33,349 bases of DNA from a virus, in the IMG/VR virus record IMGVR_UViG_3300046794_000698, positions 1 to 33,349 of that record; one strand, given 5' to 3'. Position numbers and translations under genes: made by a program. Numbering within the stretch: the stretch's first letter is position 1; the number at the start of each line of letters is the position of its first letter. Under the pieces are notes generated by a model. The model saw only the letters and a list, made by a program, of their open reading frames with translations, ran no database searches and was not told the origin of the DNA. Positions 17,049 to 25,380 of this stretch are shown here, piece after piece.

Positions 17049-17798
17049 TTAACCGCCGGTTTTTTTAACCGGCTTACGTGGACGCCCGCGCTTGGCCGGA
17101 GTTGCGGCGGCCTTGCGCGTGCGCGTGGTTGTTCTTTTTGCGGCGGGCGCGGGCTTCGGCTTGAGGGCGCTCTCGCATTTTTGGATCTCTTTTTTCACCC
17201 CGGCATTGCTGTCGAGCTGCATTGCGCGGACGAGGTACTCCAGCGCCTGCGCTGGGTCACCGCTGTCACTCAACATAAGACCGGCCACCTTGTAGAGCTT
17301 GGCCTTGACCATGTCAGGCATATCCTCGGCGGCGGTCATTTCGATGGCGGTGCGCAGGTCATCGATGCTGGCCGGGCTTCCCGCCTTGCGGCTGCGTTCT
17401 GCCGACAGTGCCACCTCTTCGGCAAACAGATACGCGACCGGCCGTTTGTTGTTCGGCACCTTAAGACGGTATTTCAGGGCATAAGGCGCAATGTCCAGCG
17501 CGCCGGGAATGTCATCGGCGTCGAGCTTCCACTGCATGACCGTCATCAGAATGTCATCCTGCGCCCCCCGCCCCTCGGCCAGCACCCCCGCCACCCATGG
17601 TGCGTATAACGGCAACATGGCGCGCTTGTGGTCGGCCTTTCTCTCGACGGAATGAATAAGTTTCAGCTTGGTGCGGTCTGCGGCCAGCTTGACGAGCATT
17701 TGCTCGTAGGCGGTGGCATGGCGCAGCGGGTTATCCACCCGCTGCGCGGCCTCCACGGCCGAGACCCGCATCATGTGACGCTGTGCGGGACTCGTCAT
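17049..17798 (-). CDS. M: terminase small subunit gpM
   Basis: This 249-residue protein (P2 gpM: 247) cuts cos and is the endonuclease part of the P2 terminase. The start MTSPAQRHMMRVSAVEAAQ is typical. The last 40 residues are very basic and contain RGRPRK (237-242), an AT-hook core, inside a Lys/Arg/Ala repeat. This tail may bind DNA beside cos. It starts 2 bases after the N stop. Confidence 0.94.
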   Translation of the reverse strand: MTSPAQRHMMRVSAVEAAQRVDNPLRHATAYEQMLVKLAADRTKLKLIHSVERKADHKRAMLPLYAPWVAGVLAEGRGAQDDILMTVMQWKLDADDIPGALDIAPYALKYRLKVPNNKRPVAYLFAEEVALSAERSRKAGSPASIDDLRTAIEMTAAEDMPDMVKAKLYKVAGLMLSDSGDPAQALEYLVRAMQLDSNAGVKKEIQKCESALKPKPAPAAKRTTTRTRKAAATPAKRGRPRKPVKKTGG

Positions 17799-17800
17799 GG

Positions 17801-19003
17801 TTACTCTTCGCCTTTGGTTTCTGGAGTTTCTTCAGCGACTGGCGCAGGTTGCGCGGCCGCTCCCTTGCTAACTGCCAGCACGATAGCGTCAGCCAACGCA
17901 TTGATATCCGTGCCGGATGACTGCTGGATCACGTTCGATACCAGCGCGGCCGATTTCTCAGTCGGTGCGGGCAGCAGCTCGATGTTTTCAATCAGGCAAC
18001 CGGCCGGATAGTCTTCGACCACATAGTCAATTTTCATCGACTCGTAATTCTCGACGCGGTCACGCTTGGCGTTCTCTTCAATGTGACGACGGTGACTGTC
18101 ATCCATGATGTAAATCGACAGATTGGCGAGCGTGGTGATAAAGATGGCGTTAGCCGGGAAGAACGGCACACGCACCGCAGGCAGGTTACCGATGCGCTTC
18201 TGACTGACAATCACGTCGGCGGCCAGTGCCTCGGTGTTGGGTTGCGCTTGGTTAACCAACGGGAAGTATTTGTCGGCCAGCAATTTACGGCCACAAATCA
18301 CCACAAGGTCGGGCGACTCCTGATGCCATGGTGCAATCAGGTTGTTAGTCGCATCCATCACCACCGCGTCGAGGTTGGCATAATCGCCACCCTCACCAAT
18401 GCGAATGACCGTCGAAATTACCGCGCCGTCCTCACCGGTAATTTTGCTCATCACGCGGGATGGGGCTTCTTTGCGGTATTTTTCCAGCCAGCCCTCAGCC
18501 ACATCTTGCAGCATCGGATTTTTGGCACGGTCGGAGGTTGCCGCACGGCTGGTGCCATTGAACCCGGCCATGATGAAATCCAGCGCCTGACGCTTGGCAA
18601 TAGCGTTGCGAATGCGCAACTGGAAATCCTGATAGCGCGCCCATAAATCGAGCTGGTTGTAGCGCATATGGAAATCAAAGTTCACCTGCTGGCATTCGTA
18701 TTTGTTGGACTCCAGCGAGGTGAAATCAGCGGTCTGGCGTTCTTTGCCGCCGTCGGTGTCGGTGGTGCTGGCAATCGAACCGTTGACACCCACACCCACC
18801 TTCTCACCCTTCAACTCGGCAACCGGGGTCATGTTGATGCGGGTCAGGAACTCGGAGGACTCCTGTACGATGTTCATCAGCGATTGCGTCACTGACGGCT
18901 CTACGCTGAATTTTTTGCCGACGTCGCCGACGTCCGTGATGCCGTTCAGCTTGGCAACCTGTTTCAGATAGGCGTTAAATTGAAAGCGGGTCGTTTTTTT
19001 CAT
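17801..19003 (-). CDS. N: major capsid protein gpN
   Basis: This 400-residue protein is the HK97-fold capsid subunit precursor. Typical segments are MKKTTRFQFNAYLKQVAKLNG at the start and TDFTSLESNKYE-like sequence in the E-loop region. P2 gpN is 357 residues and is cleaved at its N-terminus by gpO. The extra length is a C-terminal Ala/Pro/Glu-rich tail from about 380 (PAPVAEETPETKGEE). A 63-base gap separates it from O. Confidence 0.96.
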   Translation of the reverse strand: MKKTTRFQFNAYLKQVAKLNGITDVGDVGKKFSVEPSVTQSLMNIVQESSEFLTRINMTPVAELKGEKVGVGVNGSIASTTDTDGGKERQTADFTSLESNKYECQQVNFDFHMRYNQLDLWARYQDFQLRIRNAIAKRQALDFIMAGFNGTSRAATSDRAKNPMLQDVAEGWLEKYRKEAPSRVMSKITGEDGAVISTVIRIGEGGDYANLDAVVMDATNNLIAPWHQESPDLVVICGRKLLADKYFPLVNQAQPNTEALAADVIVSQKRIGNLPAVRVPFFPANAIFITTLANLSIYIMDDSHRRHIEENAKRDRVENYESMKIDYVVEDYPAGCLIENIELLPAPTEKSAALVSNVIQQSSGTDINALADAIVLAVSKGAAAQPAPVAEETPETKGEE

Positions 19004-19066
19004 TACATTTTCCTGATTCGATGAATTCTGGTTACTACACGGCGGCGCGCCCCGCCCTGGCTGTTA

Positions 19067-19912
19067 TCAGCAGTTGGTCAACAGACTGTCTTCACCGTTG
19101 CCGCCGGAGGCTTTCGGGCGTCGCTGTTGGCTCAGGTTCTCGGTGGTGTCGAGGGTGATTTGAAGCTCGGAAAGCTGCTCCTGACCAGCCGTTACCTCGC
19201 CTTTCAGTCCTGCGATTTCCTGCTCAAGCTGAGCAAAACGCGTTTCGGCGCTGTCGCCGTTGGTTTGCACCTGCTCGGCGATAACGGTGACCGCGTCATG
19301 CACATCGCTGAATCGCATGTCATCGCTGGCTTGTTTACGGCTGAACATGCCTTTTACACGGTCGGTCAGATTGGTCAGAAGACTGTCAGGCAGCTCCTCA
19401 AATTCCAGCAGCACCTCAGTCGCCACCGAGAACACATCACCCGGCTCAGCTTTTTTACCGCCCAGCGGGTTTTTCTTGGCGCGTGCGCAGAATTCGAGGT
19501 ATTCGGTGCCGAGGCTGGCCGGGTCATCAGTGACCGCCAGACCGACTAAGTAGCATTTGCCGGTATTGGCAAAGTTCGGGCGGATTTCCATGGAGGTGTA
19601 AACTTTCTGGCCTGCTTTCACCATGGCGACCAGTTCGTCCAACGGCGTCATTTTGGCAAACAACGCTAACTTGCCATTGAGAACGGAATCATCATCAATG
19701 GTTTCGGCCTTTAGCTCGACCACGTCGCCGAGTCGTTTAAAATCGCCGTTTGGAAGCAATCCTTTAAAGTGCTCCAGATTGATACGGCAGCCATAAACAC
19801 GCGGGTCAAAACTGTCCGCCATCTGCTGGATATCATTGGCGTCAATCACGCGGCCGTCACAGGTGTCACCCTCGACACCGATGCGGAACCATTTCGAAAC
19901 TTTCTTTGCCAT
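19067..19912 (-). CDS. O: capsid scaffold and maturation protease gpO
   Basis: This 281-residue protein (P2 gpO: 284) is both internal scaffold and serine protease. The catalytic triad D19, H48 and S107 falls at exactly the P2 positions (IGVEGDTCDG, NLEHFKG, YTSMEIRP). The C-terminal third (residues about 185-270) is a coiled-coil scaffold (FAQLEQEIAGLKGEVTAGQE). It is the first gene of the O-to-S late operon, divergent from P. Confidence 0.96.
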   Translation of the reverse strand: MAKKVSKWFRIGVEGDTCDGRVIDANDIQQMADSFDPRVYGCRINLEHFKGLLPNGDFKRLGDVVELKAETIDDDSVLNGKLALFAKMTPLDELVAMVKAGQKVYTSMEIRPNFANTGKCYLVGLAVTDDPASLGTEYLEFCARAKKNPLGGKKAEPGDVFSVATEVLLEFEELPDSLLTNLTDRVKGMFSRKQASDDMRFSDVHDAVTVIAEQVQTNGDSAETRFAQLEQEIAGLKGEVTAGQEQLSELQITLDTTENLSQQRRPKASGGNGEDSLLTNC

Positions 19913-20072
19913 GTGTCATCGTCCTGAGTGGTTAAGGTCGGGGCTAGTTTCCCGACTGACCACCCTCACGGCCAGCGACTGCCGACGGACTATCCCCCAG
20001 ACAACAGCACCTTAGCGCGCGGCCGTCGTGGCTTGCGTAGCCTTGCCCTCGTCATCCACATGAGGGTATATC
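19913..20072. promoter_or_regulatory. divergent late promoter region between O and P
   Basis: This 160-base gap separates the minus-strand O operon from the plus-strand P-Q operon, so both late promoters should lie here, as in P2. I looked for TGT-N12-ACA and did not find a perfect copy. The assignment rests on gene orientation. P has GAGGG 8 bases before its ATG. Confidence 0.45.
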
Positions 20073-21845
20073 ATGCAAATCCAGACCGACACCTCGTTAC
20101 TCAGCGACCCACGCCGACAGGCTGCGTTGCTGTACTGGCAAGGTTTCTCAGTGAAGCAAATCGCGGAAATGTTGAAGCAGAAAGCACCCACGGTGCAGAG
20201 CTGGAAACAGCGGGAAAAATGGGACGATATCGCGCCAATTTCCCGCGTGGAGTCCAGCATCGAGGCGCGAATGGTGCAGCTCGTTCTCAAGACAAAAAAA
20301 GAGGGCAGCGACTACAAAGAAATTGACCTGTTAGGCCGCCAGATTGAACGCCTTGCGCGCGTCAGCCGTTACATGAATTCCGGCAACGAAGCCGACCTCA
20401 ACCCCAACGTTGCCAACCGCAACAAAGGCGAGCGCAAAAAGCCGACAAAGAACTATTTCAGTGACGCGGCTATTGCGAAGCTGGAAGAGATTTTTTATGA
20501 CGAGTCTTTCGATTATCAGCTCGGCTGGCACAAGGCCGGACTGGCCCACCGCATCCGCGATATTCTGAAATCGCGCCAGATTGGGGCAACCTTCTATTTT
20601 TCCCGCGAGTCACTGCTGCACGCGCTTAAAACTGGCCATAACCAGATATTCCTGTCAGCAAGCAAAACGCAGGCTTATGTGTTCCGCGAGTACATTATTC
20701 AGTTTGCCCGGCGGGTTGACGTTGAGCTGACCGGTGACCCGATTGTGCTCGGCAACAACGGCGCGAAATTGATTTTCCTCGGCACCAATTCCAACACCGC
20801 GCAGAGCCATAACGGCGACCTGCTGGTCGATGAAATCTTCTGGATCCCCAACTTCCAAAAGCTGCGCAAAGTGGCCTCCGGCATGGCCTCGCAGAAGCAC
20901 CTCCGGTCAACCTACTTTTCCACCCCGTCAACACTGGGGCATGGCGCGTTTCCGTTCTGGTCTGGCGAGCTGTTTAACAAGGGCCGAAAAAACGCCAGCG
21001 AGCACGTCGAGATCGATATCAGCCACAGCGCATTATCCGCCGGTAAACTGTGCGATGACGGTCAATGGCGGCAAATCGTCACCATTGAAGACGCCCTGCG
21101 CGGCGGCTGTAACCTGTTTGACCTCGACGTGTTGAAGCGCGAGAACAGCGCCGAAGATTTCCGCAACCTGTTCATGTGTGAATTTGTCGACGATAGCGCG
21201 TCGGTGTTCCCGTTTGAGGAGCTGCAGGGCTGCATGGTCGACAGTCTGGTCGAGTGGACGGACGTTAACCCATACGCTGACCGGCCATTCGGTGACCGGC
21301 CGGTGTGGGTCGGCTATGACCCGGCGCACTCCGGCGATAGCGCCGGGTGCGTGGTGCTGGCCCCACCGATGGTGACGGGCGGTAAGTTCCGCATACTGGA
21401 GCGCCACCAGTGGAAAGGCATGGACTTTGCCACGCAGGCCGAATCCATCCGCAAACTGACCGCGAAATACAACGTGGAATATATCGGCATCGATGCCACC
21501 GGCATCGGGCAAGGCGTTTTCCAGTTGGTGCGCGCCTTCTACCCGGCCGCCCGTGAAATCCGCTACAGCGCCGAGGTGAAGACCGCCATGGTGCTCAAGG
21601 CAAAAGACACTATCGGCAGCGGCCGGCTTGAATACGACACCGCCTATACCGATATCACAAAATCGTTTATGGCCATCCGCAAAACCATGACCGCCAGCGG
21701 CCGAGGCATGACCTACGAAGCGAGCCGCAGCGAGGAAGCCAGTCACGCCGACGTCGCGTGGGCCACCATGCACGCGCTGCTAAATGAACCCCTGACCGCC
21801 GCCAACGGACAGCCCTCTAAATCCATTCTGGACTTCAACCGATGA
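20073..21845 (+). CDS. P: terminase large subunit (ATPase) gpP
   Basis: This 590-residue protein (P2 gpP: 590) is the packaging motor. It begins with a helix-turn-helix (about 25-50, GFSVKQIAEMLKQKAPTVQS). The ATPase core has a non-classical Walker A region at about 166-178 (SRQIGATFYFSRE) and a Walker B with D253-E254 (LLVDEIFW). A C-terminal RNase H-like nuclease domain has D416 (VGYDPAHSGDSAG) and D474 (IGIDATGIGQG). It is coupled to Q through ATGA. Confidence 0.96.
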   Translation: MQIQTDTSLLSDPRRQAALLYWQGFSVKQIAEMLKQKAPTVQSWKQREKWDDIAPISRVESSIEARMVQLVLKTKKEGSDYKEIDLLGRQIERLARVSRYMNSGNEADLNPNVANRNKGERKKPTKNYFSDAAIAKLEEIFYDESFDYQLGWHKAGLAHRIRDILKSRQIGATFYFSRESLLHALKTGHNQIFLSASKTQAYVFREYIIQFARRVDVELTGDPIVLGNNGAKLIFLGTNSNTAQSHNGDLLVDEIFWIPNFQKLRKVASGMASQKHLRSTYFSTPSTLGHGAFPFWSGELFNKGRKNASEHVEIDISHSALSAGKLCDDGQWRQIVTIEDALRGGCNLFDLDVLKRENSAEDFRNLFMCEFVDDSASVFPFEELQGCMVDSLVEWTDVNPYADRPFGDRPVWVGYDPAHSGDSAGCVVLAPPMVTGGKFRILERHQWKGMDFATQAESIRKLTAKYNVEYIGIDATGIGQGVFQLVRAFYPAAREIRYSAEVKTAMVLKAKDTIGSGRLEYDTAYTDITKSFMAIRKTMTASGRGMTYEASRSEEASHADVAWATMHALLNEPLTAANGQPSKSILDFNR

Positions 21846-22879
21846 GCAAACGTAATCGCAACCGCAACAAAGGAAAAGAGACTCTGACCGTTGCTGAACC
21901 TGACCAGAAAATGCAGGCGTTTACCTTTGGTGAACCGTCGGCCGTTCTGGATCGCCGCGAGATTCTGGATTACACCGAATGCGTCGGTAACGGCAAATGG
22001 ATTGAACCGCCTATCAGTTTCTCCGGGCTGGCGAAAAGCCTGCGCGCCGCCGTTCACCACAGCTCGCCGATTTATGTCAAGCGCAACATTTTAGCAAGCA
22101 CCTATATCACGCACCCCCTGCTATCACAGCAAGATTTCAGCCGGTTTGTGTTGGATTATTTGGTGTTCGGCAACGCCTTTTTGGAAAAGCGCCAGAGCGT
22201 GAGCGGCAAGCTATTGAAGCTGGAGACCTCCCCGGCCAAATACACCCGGCGCGGTGTTGAACCCGGCGTTTATTGGTTTGTGCAATCGTTCATGGAGCCG
22301 CACCCATTCGCCGCTAACAGCGTTTTCCATTTGCTGGAGCCGGATATCAACCAAGAACTGTATGGGATGCCGGAATATCTGTCGGCGCTTAATTCAGCCT
22401 GGCTGAATGAGTCCGCCACGCTGTTCCGCCGCAAGTATTACCAGAACGGCGCACACGCGGGCTATATCATGTACGTGACGGACGCTGCGCAAAACAGCAC
22501 CGATGTTGAGTCGTTGCGCAGCGCCATGAATAGCTCAAAAGGTATGGGGAACTTTAAAAACCTGTTCTTCTACGCGCCGAACGGAAAGCCCGACGGTATC
22601 AAGATTGTGCCGCTCAGCGAAGTGGCGACAAAGGATGATTTCTTTAACATCAAAAAGGTCAGCGCCGCCGACCTGCTGGACGCCCACCGCATCCCCTATC
22701 AACTGATGGGCGGTAAGCCGGAGACCGTCGGGTCAGTGGGCGACGTGGAAAAGGCCGCAAGGGTGTTTGTCCGCAATGAGCTGACACCGCTACAGCAACG
22801 CATCACTGAGGTGAATGACTGGATCGGCGAGGAGGTCATCCGCTTTAAAAAATACACCCTCGACAACGACGACGAATGA
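21842..22879 (+). CDS. Q: portal protein gpQ
   Basis: This 345-residue protein (P2 gpQ: 344) forms the dodecameric portal through which DNA enters the head. It belongs to the PBSX/P2 portal family (YGMPEYLSALNSAWLNESAT, QLMGGKPETVGSVGDVEKAA). Its ATG overlaps the P stop. A terminator follows 6 bases after the stop. Confidence 0.96.
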   Translation: MSKRNRNRNKGKETLTVAEPDQKMQAFTFGEPSAVLDRREILDYTECVGNGKWIEPPISFSGLAKSLRAAVHHSSPIYVKRNILASTYITHPLLSQQDFSRFVLDYLVFGNAFLEKRQSVSGKLLKLETSPAKYTRRGVEPGVYWFVQSFMEPHPFAANSVFHLLEPDINQELYGMPEYLSALNSAWLNESATLFRRKYYQNGAHAGYIMYVTDAAQNSTDVESLRSAMNSSKGMGNFKNLFFYAPNGKPDGIKIVPLSEVATKDDFFNIKKVSAADLLDAHRIPYQLMGGKPETVGSVGDVEKAARVFVRNELTPLQQRITEVNDWIGEEVIRFKKYTLDNDDE

Positions 22880-22885
22880 TAAACC

Positions 22886-22908
22886 GGCCGCCTGATTGGC
22901 GGCCTTTT
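22886..22908 (+). terminator. intrinsic terminator after Q
   Basis: A perfect 7-bp stem GGCCGCC with loop TGATT and GGCGGCC is followed by four T. It ends the P-Q operon before cos and shields the downstream island. Confidence 0.85.
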
Positions 22909-23049
22909 CATACTCACCCTCAAACGCTCTCAGACGCCCACCACAGCCCACTCCACCGCACACACCCACGAATCAAACCAGAATATCAAAACGCCACCAC
23001 GCCGCGCTGATGCCGTCAATTCTGATAATTAAATACGTGCCTGCGCGCA

Positions 23050-23068
23050 ATGCTATCCCCGCCACGCC
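23050..23068. other. cos: cos site (19-base cohesive end sequence)
   Basis: The sequence ATGCTATCCCCGCCACGCC, read on the other strand as GGCGTGGCGGGGATAGCAT, differs at only a few bases from the 19-base P2 cohesive end as I remember it. It lies downstream of Q, the P2 position. The terminase should make staggered cuts here. The stretch 22910-23353 holds no gene that I can support. Confidence 0.88.
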
Positions 23069-23092
23069 TGCCCGCTTTATGGGTCGGTTTTA

Positions 23093-23210
23093 ATGCAGTT
23101 GCATGAGGCATCCGGGGCCAGAGCAGCACGGACAAAAGACAGTTAGGATAATCCCTTTGACGTCATGCGGTTTCATGCAGCCGCAAGCCCCCCCTCATGT
23201 GGTTACATGA
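23093..23210 (+). repeat. three imperfect 14-base repeats beside cos
   Basis: ATGCAGTTGCATGA (23093-23106), ATGCGGTTTCATGC (23165-23178) and ATGTGGTTACATGA (23197-23210) share ATGnnGTTnCATG. Each is itself a rough inverted repeat around CATG. Their place, 25 to 142 bases from cos, suggests binding sites for the terminase small subunit. Binding by another protein, such as a regulator of the following island, is possible. Confidence 0.6.
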
Positions 23211-23270
23211 ATTACAATGTGTAAACGAATTTCTCTTTCACGGAGGAGCAATATTCATCCATAATAAACC

Positions 23271-23276
23271 TATAAT
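23271..23276 (+). promoter_or_regulatory. possible -10 box for the methyltransferase gene
   Basis: A perfect TATAAT stands 78 bases before the ATG at 23354 in an AT-rich stretch. No clear -35 box is seen at 16-18 bases. The preceding terminator at 22886-22908 makes a local promoter necessary. Confidence 0.4.
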
Positions 23277-23353
23277 TACGTCGCCGAATTGCAGTACTTT
23301 ACTTGCCATGCGACAATCTCAATTCTTTATCAAATTTAGTTACTAGGTGGTGT

Positions 23354-24355
23354 ATGGATAAGCGAATTCTTGAGCATGAAGCAATCAAGCAACTTAGCAA
23401 GAAATCCGTGCGTAAGTTGTTTGGCGTTCATGACATACCGCGAGCCAGTTCGCCATTCCGTTACCCTGGAGGCAAGGACAAACTTGCATCATTTCTTGCT
23501 ATCTTTCTTGCTCATAACAAGTTAGATGGGGCAAGATTTATTGAACCATTTTGTGGGGGTGCGGGAGCATCTCTCTCATTACTTTTTGGTGGTTATGTTA
23601 AAGAAATTCATCTAAATGATAAGAACCATGCCCTATATTGCTTCTGGGAGCAATTACTGAATAATACCGATAATTTATTGGATCTTGTATACCAGAACGT
23701 ACCGAACATTAGCGACTGGCATAAGCAGAAAGAAATTTATCAAAATAGTATTTCAGATGATAAGAAATATTCAAACTTAGAATATGGATTTAGTGCATTC
23801 TATCTAAATCGTTCTAATCGATCTGGTATCCTTAGCGCTGGCCCGATTGGTGGTTTAGATCAGTCAGGGAAGTATAAAATTGATTGTCGATACACTGTTG
23901 GCACTTTAATTAAGAAACTTGAAAAAATTGCCAGCATGAGAGACTCAATTTTTGTTTACAATGAGGATTGTATTGATTTTTTGAAAAGATTTGATAAAAA
24001 AAGTCACTACGATAAAGATTTTGTATATTTAGATCCGCCTTATGTTAAGGAAGGGAAAAACATATACTCTAAAAATTTCTGTTTCGACGACAGTAAACAC
24101 AAAGATCTAAAGGACTATATTTCAGGCTATGCAAATCGCTGGTTAATTTCTTATGATGACCATCCTTTAGTTCATGATCTCTACTCCAAACATGGAGCTA
24201 GAGCTGTTGAGATAAGTTATGTAATGAATCAAGCTAAGGTTGGCAAAGAGTTAATTATTGCAGATTCCAGACTAAGAATGCCAGAATCTCTATTTACCGT
24301 TGATACAGCAAGTCACGTTGAAGACAACTTTATCGATGAAGTGAAAACGGCCTAG
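23354..24355 (+). CDS. D12-class (Dam-like) adenine-N6 DNA methyltransferase
   Basis: This 333-residue protein carries the D12 adenine methyltransferase motifs in order: motif X FRYPGGK (35-41), motif I EPFCGGAGA (64-72, S-adenosylmethionine binding) and motif IV DPPY (227-230, catalysis). The target site cannot be read from sequence. The ATG at 23354 has AGGTGG just upstream; an in-frame TTG at 23303 is less likely. The gene is much more AT-rich than P-Q and lies where P2 carries its exclusion genes. It converges with the two-gene operon on the other strand, 2 bases away. I infer self-protection for that operon; an anti-restriction role is the main alternative. Confidence 0.92.
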   Translation: MDKRILEHEAIKQLSKKSVRKLFGVHDIPRASSPFRYPGGKDKLASFLAIFLAHNKLDGARFIEPFCGGAGASLSLLFGGYVKEIHLNDKNHALYCFWEQLLNNTDNLLDLVYQNVPNISDWHKQKEIYQNSISDDKKYSNLEYGFSAFYLNRSNRSGILSAGPIGGLDQSGKYKIDCRYTVGTLIKKLEKIASMRDSIFVYNEDCIDFLKRFDKKSHYDKDFVYLDPPYVKEGKNIYSKNFCFDDSKHKDLKDYISGYANRWLISYDDHPLVHDLYSKHGARAVEISYVMNQAKVGKELIIADSRLRMPESLFTVDTASHVEDNFIDEVKTA

Positions 24356-24365
24356 TATTAGGCCG
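24344..24365. terminator. hairpin terminator shared by two convergent genes
   Basis: A perfect 7-bp stem CGGCCTA, loop GTAT, TAGGCCG (24348-24365) spans both stop codons of the convergent genes. On the minus strand it is followed by TTTT (24347-24344), giving a terminator for the operon. On the plus strand it is followed by CCTCTTCTT, a weaker tail. One hairpin may therefore serve both units. Confidence 0.7.
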
Positions 24366-25377
24366 CCTCTTCTTGCAAGTTTGCTGTAGTGGATATTACG
24401 TATTGGCAAATACCATCGACCTCTCCCCCACGTTCAATTAGTAACTCTGGATTGTCCCTAAGTAAATCCATGCCTTTCTTAAAACACGTGGGCAATCTCA
24501 ACCGATGCAGAACTGCGCCAAACTCATCAGCAACTAAAGAAACATAATCTCTTTTAAGTGTCTCATCATCACTCTCAAAATCAAAAGGAATAACGATGGC
24601 ATCCATAACTCTATATATACGCTGTGACAACCAATATCTCTGAATTGCCTCTACATCATCCTTAACAGGCTTAGAACGCCAATTATTCCCACTAGCTACC
24701 TGAGCAAAATAGATAATTTTACCCCCTGGTAACCGATCATTTGGGTTGTGAACACTCCAACCAATGACATCTACACCAGCATCCTTATGAGGCCGTGATT
24801 GCAAATAGGTATTTATATCTTCTAACGGCCTAACTTTTCCTTCACCTATCAATTCAACAGCTCGAGTTAATGCGTCATAGAAATCTGAACTATCGGGTCT
24901 TGGCCATCCAAAAGAAACACCATGCCCTTGAACAAAACCGGCCAAACCAATTGTTGCTGCGATCTGAAGCAAATCTCGGTGGGCATTGGTAGGGGCGTCT
25001 AACCCACTGAAAAGTCTTGATTTTGATATATGAGAAAAATACAAGCAATATAAATATATATGTTGATCAACAGATAACTCTTCAACAGTATTTTCTTTTA
25101 GTTCGAGACATTGAGTTTCTTCATCGAAAATGAATGGATAACTTTCACCAAGAATGCTTTCTCTCTGCCTATATTGCTCAAGAGCCCTTTGAATTTCGTT
25201 TTCAACCTCAGCATCTTCCTCACCAATATCATTTGAAGTGAAGGACTCAAGATTTTCTAAAATATTTCTTAATTCTGAAATTCTCAAAGTGAAATAAACA
25301 TTAGACAAGCAAGTCAATTCCATCCAGTCCAATTTAACTTGAATTGGATGGCTTTCAGGATAAGGCAGCAACTGCAT
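24358..25377 (-). CDS. putative PD-(D/E)XK-like nuclease of a candidate defence module
   Basis: I do not recognise this 339-residue protein with certainty. The stretch DAGVDVIGW (199-207) with D203, then IIYFAQVASGNNW with Q226, resembles the core of PD-(D/E)XK-like nucleases, where an Asp after a hydrophobic strand is followed by a (D/E/Q)-x-K strand. The expected Lys is replaced by Ala228, and a Lys about seven residues later could stand in. The N-terminal half is acidic and helical. It has GAGG 8 bases before the ATG and lies 3 bases after the ParB-like gene, so the two form an operon. A non-nuclease role cannot be excluded. Confidence 0.6.
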   Translation of the reverse strand: MQLLPYPESHPIQVKLDWMELTCLSNVYFTLRISELRNILENLESFTSNDIGEEDAEVENEIQRALEQYRQRESILGESYPFIFDEETQCLELKENTVEELSVDQHIYLYCLYFSHISKSRLFSGLDAPTNAHRDLLQIAATIGLAGFVQGHGVSFGWPRPDSSDFYDALTRAVELIGEGKVRPLEDINTYLQSRPHKDAGVDVIGWSVHNPNDRLPGGKIIYFAQVASGNNWRSKPVKDDVEAIQRYWLSQRIYRVMDAIVIPFDFESDDETLKRDYVSLVADEFGAVLHRLRLPTCFKKGMDLLRDNPELLIERGGEVDGICQYVISTTANLQEEAA

Positions 25378-25380
25378 ATT

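Noticed and set aside
19913-20072. A perfect Ogr box (TGT-N12-ACA) for the divergent late promoters
   Set aside because: I checked each ACA in the gap; the position 15 bases upstream is never TGT. The region is listed as a promoter by orientation only.
22910-23350. Small gene upstream of the methyltransferase
   Set aside because: Short frames (for example 22896-23093) cross the cos site, lack ribosome binding sites and have compositions unlike proteins.
23303-23353. Longer N-terminus of the methyltransferase from a TTG
   Set aside because: The ATG at 23354 has AGGTGG directly upstream and motif X follows at residue 35, which is normal for the family.
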